Assembly (NCBI GenBank): GCA_949128115.1
Contig: OX421967.1
Location: 22,894,635 to 22,958,634, forward strand
Direction: 5' to 3'
DNA: 64,000 nt
Source of the DNA: Anaspis maculata
Lineage: Eukaryota; Arthropoda; Insecta; Coleoptera; Scraptiidae
In this document: piece after piece, positions 57,768 through 64,000 of the stretch
Numbering within the stretch: the stretch's first letter is position 1
How the letters are laid out: every line of letters begins with the position of its first letter
Made by a program: the position numbers and the translations under genes
Notes under the pieces: generated by a model
The model's database searches: none
What the model was told of the DNA's origin: nothing
The model's input: the letters and a program-made list of their open reading frames with translations, nothing else

Positions 57768-58641
57768 CCGTATGCTTTTGAGATTCAATAACATATTTCT
57801 GTTGACTTGGGGAAACGGTGAGCTACCAGTGGTAAGTCAGGTGCCTGCTAGAGGGAACTGTGAGGTTTTTTCACCCCCAAATTTCCACGGTCAAAATCTT
57901 TGGATAAAACTTTTCAAGTTTGTCCATACGAATAATTATGTCATCTGGTCAACATTCTTCATGTTTCGTCCTTCTAGGGACTCCTCAGCATGGTTTATAC
58001 AGATTTTGCAACCGCGCGAGATCATTCAGACTACCTAGTAAAGTAACCGATTTTGGAATACCGTTTTGCTTGAAATGGGCGAAAAAGGAGTAAATGCAAT
58101 TTCTGTGATTCTAGTGTTAGGGTATGGATAAAGTCAGCCGAATATGAATAAAGTAAATACGTCTGAAAAAAGCACCAATATAAAAATCTTAAATTCCACT
58201 CAGCCCAAAAGATGGGTCGGTAATGTGGAATACTCGTATATCCGAATGTGGACAACTGCATTCTCTGCGAAAAAGAAAAGGGTGTTCCACATTTGGTCCG
58301 GTATTCCACAATAATAATAAAACCAATGAAGCCCGCTAGTCGAGTGGAATGCGTGTCCGCTCGGCAAGTGGAACTCCCGGGTTCGATTCCCGGCACAGTA
58401 GGTCTGGGTTTGTGCTATGGAAACAAAGTTCCTCAGTTTGTGATATTTGGGAATCAAATTCAGCAAACTCCTATGACATATGAAATGCCGATAAGGATAA
58501 AAACAAACAAATAAACAAACAAACAATTTGGGGGTGAAGAAACCTCACAGTTCCCTCTAGCAGGCATCTGACTTACCACTGGTAGCCCACCGTTCTCCCA
58601 AGTCGACAGAAATATGTTATTGATTCTCGAAAGCATATGGT
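57768..58641. mobile_element. Inverted-repeat element inserted into the left arm
   Basis: Ends (CGTATGCTTTTGAGATTCAA at left, mirrored at 58615-58641) are about 110 bp long and run through CAGTTCCCTCTAGCAGGCA. The uninterrupted right arm of the host palindrome gives the empty-site sequence, so the insertion is certain. The exact target duplication is not clear. Confidence 0.85.
58331..58530 (+). mobile_element. tRNA-derived SINE with (AAAC)n tail
   Basis: GCCCGCTAGTCGAGTGG contains an A box and GGGTTCGATTCCC a B box about 45 nt later. The body is about 110 bp and the tail is AAACAAACAAATAAACAAAC. The tRNA-like part could fold an anticodon arm, but the acceptor ends do not pair, so it is a SINE rather than a tRNA gene. 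Confidence 0.8.
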
Positions 58642-61457
58642 TTGCACAGGTGTCCTCAAGTAGAAATGAGTTTAACAAAATTGTCACCAAAAACTGTTGA
58701 TGGGACCATGTAATAGAGGTTCTGGGGAGCACAGAAATGTATCTAACAAAATCGTAGCTGAACCCGAACGGCAATTATTCAATGTTTAAGATTATTAGTT
58801 AGAAATGTCGTAATGAAAATTTGGCTTCGGGTTTTTTCAAATTTTTAGAATAACTAAGATTGTCTGAACGGTTAATTTTGCATCTCTCCCAATATCTAAA
58901 AAAATCTCTGTGGATAGATTCATACCCTTCTGTTCCAATAAGAGTCCAAGACCTCCATTGTTGAGGAACTTCAACAAGTTTTTGAGATGACATGAATTTC
59001 CAAAGCTTCTGATAACACCCTTGTCCCAAAACACTTTGATAATATATTTATGCCCTCTTCGTAAGGTCCAGCTATAACCTCTGCAGTGCTGAAACACTTT
59101 TCAATAATTTTGTTCATCGTTTTGAAGCCAGACACAAACGGAATCACGCAAAGTACTCCCACATTTTTTACGGATCATTGCGACTGTCGCTTTCCTTTGA
59201 AAGTTTCCGACAGGAGTTCTCTTCAAAAATCTTATGTTGGTAACTTTTGGCGACCAAGTTTAGTTCCTTGGGCCACAGCAAACTTCATCACACCCAAGTA
59301 TCGGCACAAGACCATTCCAAAATAAATGGTTCACAAACCCTTAAAGGAGATGCTTCGAAAAGAGGGGGGTAATTATGCTGTGACAATCTTTTGCAAAGTT
59401 CTCCTTTTTTTCCTGCAGAGCAAAATTTTCAATCAATGCGCCTCAAATCTTCGTAAGTCTTCATACTCGTAACCATCTCTTTCTGTTTATTTTCTTCACA
59501 AACCTCATTCAACGTAATTTCATCGAATTTCCCTCGTAAGTCTTTTAGAGTGATGAAGCAGTACGGACATGGAAGTAGCCGTAGTTGTTTGCTGGTCATT
59601 GATCAAAAGAAGTTAAAATTCCTGAACAAATTTCAAAGGAATTGCATTGATATTGGTCATTTCGAACATCAACTTGATTTTAATTGGTCTAGAAGATGCG
59701 GAAATAATTTTAGAGAAAGAGGAAAAGAAAAATTACACAGGCAGCAAAAAAGTCGTTACATAGATTGACGATCGATTAAAAAAAAAGGGGGGAATCAACC
59801 AGTTTCAATAGGCTTATGAATGGTTTGCATTGTACCCCAGGTGAAAAAAACCTATATGAAAATATCGAGTTGATATGTTTCAAATGACCAACATCAATGG
59901 ACTTGGGTTTAAATTTGTTTCGGATATTGAACTTATTCTCTTGATCAATGACCAGCGAATGGCTACACGGCAACCATCCCCGTACTGCCTTATCACTCTA
60001 AAAGACTCACGAAGGAAATTCGACAAAATGACGTTGAAATGAGGTTTGTGAAGAAAACAGAAAAAAAATGGTTACGAGTATGAAGACTTATGAAGATTTG
60101 AAGGCGCATTAATGAGAAATTTTGCTCTGAAGAAAGAAAGAAGTTTTCAAAAGAGTGTCACAAGCTCAATCAACCCCCCTTTTTTCGAAAAAGACTGCAT
60201 AATTCCATAGTTGCATCTTTTCAAGGGTTAGTAAACCATTTGTTTTGGAATGATTTTGTGCTGATACTTTGGCGTGATGAAGTTTTGCTGTGGCCCAAGA
60301 AGTTGAACTTAGTGGCCAAAAGTTACCACGACGAGATATTGAGAAGGAACACCTGCCAAAAATTTCCAAAGATGAGCGCCGGTCTAACTGATCCGGAAAA
60401 CGTAGAAAATGTGGGAATACTTTGAGTGATTCCGTTTGTGTCTGGCTTCAAAACGATGAACAAAATTGTTGAAAAGTGTTTCAGCACTGCAGAGGTTGTA
60501 GCTGAACCTTACGAAGAAGGCATAAATATATTATAAAAGTGTTTTGGGACAAGGGTGTTATCAGAAGCTTTGGAAATTCATGTCATCTCCAAAACTTGTT
60601 GAAGTTCCTCAACAATGGAGGTCTTGGACTCTTATTAGAACAGAAGGGTATGAATCTATCCACAGAGATTTTTTTAGATATTGGGAGAGATGCAGAATTA
60701 CCCGTTTAGACAATCTTAGTTATTCTAAAAATTTGAAAAAACCCGAAGCCAAATTTTTATTACGACATTTTCAACTAATAATCTTAAAAATTGAATAATT
60801 GCCGTTCGGGATCAGCTACAATTTTGTTAGATACATTTCTGTGCTCCCCAGAACCTCTATTACAAGGTCCCATCAACAGTTTTTGGTGACAATTTTGTTG
60901 AACTCATTTCTACTTGAGGACACCTGTGTTTGATGAAAGAAATCAAATAAATTATGATAATATATCGATTATTCTGAAAATGACGACCACTATGATTTTT
61001 GAAATTGCGTCGCGACGTCATCCGTCGGAACGCATGGTGCTCCCTCCATATTTGGGAAGTAAGTAACAATGAACGGTCACACCAAGTTTCATGTATTTAT
61101 CACAAAAAAAACAAGTTCCTACAAAGTTCAATAGATGACCACTTGATTTCATCTTTATCTCTTATTATTACCAATTATCTTTGTCAAATGATTGCGAAAC
61201 TCATTTTTCACGTCAGAATCGACATCAGCGAATGAAAATCATTCGAAAATGACTACTCACTTGCCTTTGTGGGTCTTCATTGGACCATACTAGACCTGGA
61301 ACTTCAAATTCTGAAGATACCCCCACCCCTCCGTTCCTAAGGAGCAAATTTGGTGGTGCTGCGGGTCAAAACGCTTGAATAGGTCCAATGATCATCTGTG
61401 CCAAAAATAATCGAAATCGTTAGAAGTGCAGAATAATTTGGTGTACCGCTACGACTA

Positions 61458-62316
61458 CATCACAAAGCCACTAATCTTATTAAGGCGGAAATGTGGCAGG
61501 AAGTTCAAAATGGTGCTTTATGACAAATTCCCGCCACTTTTAAATGGTCTGGTCCTAAATTTGTATGATGAAACATGACATCTCGCATATCTTGTGAGGC
61601 AGCAGGAAGTCAGTTGAAATAATATAAAGTTGTTTTTTTTTTTCCTTTTCAACTAAAACTTTATAATTTTCAAAGTATTATAACTAATTTTGTTCAAATG
61701 TCATGCCCCCAGTTTTATAACGCTATCCGATAGCTTTTTTTCATTCCCTCCCATTTTACTAGGGGTACTCTACCCTTAAACTTCATATTTTTCGAGATCA
61801 TCGGAATTTCCCACAAAATTTTCTACTTTTAAGCCTCGAATATGATTGAAATGTCAAAATTCAAAATGGCGGACACAACTGAAAATGAGCCTTCTTTCGC
61901 AGTCGTTTTTTTAAATTGAAATTGACAGATGACAGAACTAGACACGTTTTTGAAAAACGAACTGCTTTTTACATTTTGACACCAACACCACAACTAGCTC
62001 AATGGACCTATTTCTTTTTCACGCCCCTTTTGCCTCCTATCGCCGCTCATTGGCTAGATTTGCCTCACAATCTCCCGTAGCAACTCTGTCAGTGCCACTG
62101 ACTTTCTCCTTGTCATTACCCCCGACAACGATATGTTACAATTTGTCATCAGTTGTCAGTAGAACAGAACCAAAAGTCTTGCCACGCTGCAACCTGCAAC
62201 CTACAGACTCGACAACGCTTTACTTCTTTACAAAAGTGTAGTGTAAGCATCAAATGAAGGGGAACCAGCGTGATAAGGGGATGAAGTATAGTGTGAAAGG
62301 ATATTTTGAAGACGTA
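61458..62316. other. No gene seen on the plus strand; host flank of the palindromic insertion
   Basis: AT-rich. On the minus strand the last part (62239-62325) continues in frame with the THAP-like frame at 63252-63531 if the 62326-63242 element is ignored. Confidence 0.45.
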
Positions 62317-62644
62317 CTTGTGAATCAAGGCTGGTCGACGTTATGTTGTACTATAGGTTGCCTCATCCAGTTCATGAGTGACGTCACAAGATACCCTCCG
62401 GGAACTTGATTTTGGCTGAAAGTGATGTCGCTTTTTTCGTTTGACATTTTGGATCTTATTTCGACGGAAATCCACCAAATTTCTGAACTGGACGAGAAAT
62501 GGTTGATGCACATTCAACGATTGGTGGTTTTTAAATGAATCGGGCATGCTTTTATCCACCAAAACACAATTTGAACCGCCGAACTGTCAAGCCCAAAAAC
62601 AAGGCGATAACGTTATCACGAGGTGAAGCGGACCGCGCATCTGT

Positions 62645-62716
62645 CACCGGGTAGCTCATTGGTTAAGAACCTGACTTTCAACAGGAAGGTAGTGGGATCG
62701 AACCGCAGCCGTGCCG
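62645..62716 (+). other. tRNA-like segment, left arm
   Basis: GGGTAGCTCATTGG resembles an A box and GTGGGATCGAACC a B box, with CCTGACTTTCAACAGG between them as an anticodon-like arm. Acceptor ends do not pair. Followed by a run of nine T, which could terminate RNA polymerase III. Confidence 0.6.
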
Positions 62717-62852
62717 AATTTTTTTTTCTTCAAAAACACCCAAATTGTGATTTTTAAAATTAAATATGAGTTGGGCAACACTAATTTGAACTTTGTTTTC
62801 TCTTTCTAATTTTTAAAATCGCAATTTGGGTGTTTTTGAAGAAAAAAAAGTT

Positions 62853-62924
62853 CGGCACGGCTGCGGTTCGATCCCACTACCTTCCCGTTGAAAGTCAGGT
62901 TCTTAACCAATGAGCTACCCGGTG
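62853..62924 (-). other. tRNA-like segment, right arm
   Basis: Mirror copy of the left-arm segment with about one difference (CCCGTTGAAAGTCAGG in place of the left-arm TCCTGTTGAAAGTCAGG equivalent). Transcription from both would converge on the centre of the palindrome. Confidence 0.6.
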
Positions 62925-63251
62925 ACAGATGCGCGGTCCGCTTCACCTCGTGATAACGTTATCGCCTTATTTTGGTCTTGACAGTTCGGCGGTTCAAATT
63001 GTGTTTTGGTGGATAAAAGCATGCCCGATTCATTTAAAAACCACCAATCGTTGAATGTGCATCAACCATTTCTCGTCCAGTTCAGAAATTTGGTGGATTT
63101 CCGTCGAAATAAGATCCGAAATGTCAAACGAAAAAAGCGACATCAGTTTCAGCCAAAATCAAGTTCCCGGAGGGTATCTTGTGACGTCACTCATAAACTG
63201 GATGAGGCAACCTATAGTACAACATAACGTCGACCAGCCTTGCTTGTGAAT

Positions 63252-63700
63252 AACCTGGAGGTAAAAGCGGAGTGCTACAGGAGCCAGAAAAAGAAACAAG
63301 CTTCTCAAGAAAATGTCCGGAATAGCATTTGTTTTCAGCGTCATCTTTGTACCTATCACTGGATGAATAGAAATCTTCCACTCTGAAGTGCCGTGAGCAC
63401 ACCAAAACTGAAGCAAAATATTGAGGTTTTGTTGTGAAGTTGTAGTGGGTAATCGCCAAATAGGAAGGTGAGATAGCATTTCCAGCACTTTGAACGGTAA
63501 TTTGGGTGACCCCGCTTTTGGCTTTGTGCAACTTGTAAAACAGCTGAAATTGTTTCGTTCGCCTTCAAATTCTTCCTGGTGCCGGTGTCTTCCAATGGCG
63601 GCCATCCATTTATTTCGCTTATTTTCGTCGGCAGGAAAACCGTAGAACGAAACATTTGAGGAAAATATTCCCTTGGACTAGTGCGGACAACTTTTCACAC
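63252..63700 (-). pseudogene. THAP-domain-like fragment interrupted by the palindromic element
   Basis: On the minus strand, 63675-63560 encodes SSNVSFYGFPADENKRNKWM and AAIGR, matching the F.FP.D...R..W....R core of THAP zinc fingers. After an AT-rich piece and an acceptor-like TTGCTTCAG, VCSRHFRVEDF (about 63400-63365) matches the THAP Cys-His-Phe motif. The same frame then runs to LLPPGYSQ at the edge of the 62326-63242 element and, skipping it, continues to a stop near 62239. The first zinc-binding Cys pair is not visible and no good donor links the two THAP pieces. It may be a decayed gene or part of a transposon-derived (P-element-like) protein. Confidence 0.5.
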
Positions 63701-64000
63701 AATATACGAGCATTTTTCGAATTATTCGATCAGTGTAGCGACACGACACAGGTTGCAGTCATAAGTGACAGTGACAATTCTAATTCATTGTGACAGTATC
63801 GCCTTCCTCGAATTTCGCGCCTAATAATTGAAGGCCTTCAATTGGCCAGGGGTGTGGCTTAAAATTGTTCATCCTTGTCTGAACGTCTCTGTTCCCCATA
63901 AGAAATAGGTCTATCATTCGTTGAGGAGATGTGGCAAATTTAAAAAAAAACTTGTTTGCCATTGTTTCGATCCAAAACGAATAGTAAAAAATATTATTTT
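63701..64000. other. Right edge, one unassigned frame
   Basis: A 60-codon minus frame (63962-63780, starting MANKFFFKFATSPQRMIDLF) has sensible composition but no recognised family. It could be an upstream exon of the THAP-like gene or chance. Confidence 0.25.

Larger units (their letters stand above)
57229..61457. mobile_element. 4.2-kb palindromic element
   Basis: The right arm 59850-61457 is the mirror of 57229-59690 once an insertion (57768-58641) is removed, giving arms of about 1.6 kb around a loop of about 160 bp. Examples are TTCTGCACTTCTAACGATTT (57270) against 61400-61430, and CCAGAACCTCTATTACA-type sequence (58710) against 60850. Each arm contains fragments of one coding-like stretch (e.g. 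FVSGFKTMNKIIEKCFSTAE; FGNSCHLKNLLKFLNNGGLG) interrupted by stops and frame changes. It may be two head-to-head copies of a decayed element. No known transposase motif is visible. Confidence 0.85.
62326..63242. mobile_element. 917-bp palindromic element with 9-bp TSD, MULE-like
   Basis: Starts CAAGGCTGGTCGACG and ends with the exact mirror. Arms of about 430 bp show only scattered differences around a ~60-bp centre. The flanks are identical 9-bp duplications CTTGTGAAT (62317-62325 and 63243-63251). A 9-bp duplication with very long TIRs fits Mutator-like (MULE) elements; Merlin is an alternative. Each arm contains a tRNA-like segment. No transposase. High arm identity suggests a recent insertion. 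Confidence 0.9.

Noticed and set aside
58321..58395. Apparent tRNA gene
   Set aside because: A and B boxes are good, but the acceptor ends do not pair and a body with (AAAC)n tail follows, so it is a SINE.

Overview
The window looks like intron-rich, transposon-rich animal nuclear DNA, most likely from an insect. The evidence is several short introns (53 to 62 nt) with GT..AG borders, an XPG-family GEN1 gene, a eukaryotic tRNA-Pro, tRNA-derived SINEs, a hAT element with an 8-bp target duplication, and many foldback elements. There are no operons, ribosome-binding sites or phage features. Species-level placement is not possible from sequence alone.

Layout. 1-16 kb is almost gene-free and filled with inverted-repeat elements: a foldback-like element with minisatellite arms (866-2793), a long-TIR element (4075-5345), small hairpin elements, and a 1.2-kb inverted repeat (14.5-15.7 kb) whose arms carry hammerhead-ribozyme cores. 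A TGACCT-rich array follows at 15.7-15.9 kb. 16-20 kb is a block of decayed coding sequence of unknown origin, perhaps a large DNA element or endogenous virus. 20-25 kb holds SINEs, a complete non-autonomous hAT element with a spliced N-terminal transposase fragment, an intact 145-codon ORF, a 200-N gap, and a second TGACCT/AGGTCA array.

27-41 kb holds four phase-compatible exons of one unrecognised minus-strand gene, with Ser/Gln/Lys-rich low-complexity product. Its introns are packed with nested inverted-repeat elements. A GC/CpG-rich stretch (45.4-46.0 kb) may be its promoter, shared with a small plus-strand gene at 46.1-46.5 kb. That gene is split by a 53-nt intron and encodes a single-pass SMIM29-like membrane protein. 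It converges tail-to-tail with GEN1, the Holliday-junction resolvase gene, which runs on the minus strand from 55.88 to 46.53 kb in seven exons. A tRNA-Pro(TGG) gene lies antisense inside GEN1 intron 2. GEN1 is divergent from the start of a SET/TAF-I-like histone chaperone gene at 56.2-56.7 kb.

57-64 kb is probably inside or downstream of the SET-like gene. It contains a 4.2-kb palindrome invaded by another inverted-repeat element that itself holds a SINE, and a 917-bp palindromic element with a perfect 9-bp target duplication. The latter carries tRNA-like sequence in each arm and interrupts a THAP-like reading frame.

The recognisable genes are housekeeping (DNA repair, chromatin, small membrane protein, tRNA). 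The main novelty is the density of long inverted repeats and the ribozyme, tRNA-like and nuclear-receptor-like motifs they carry.
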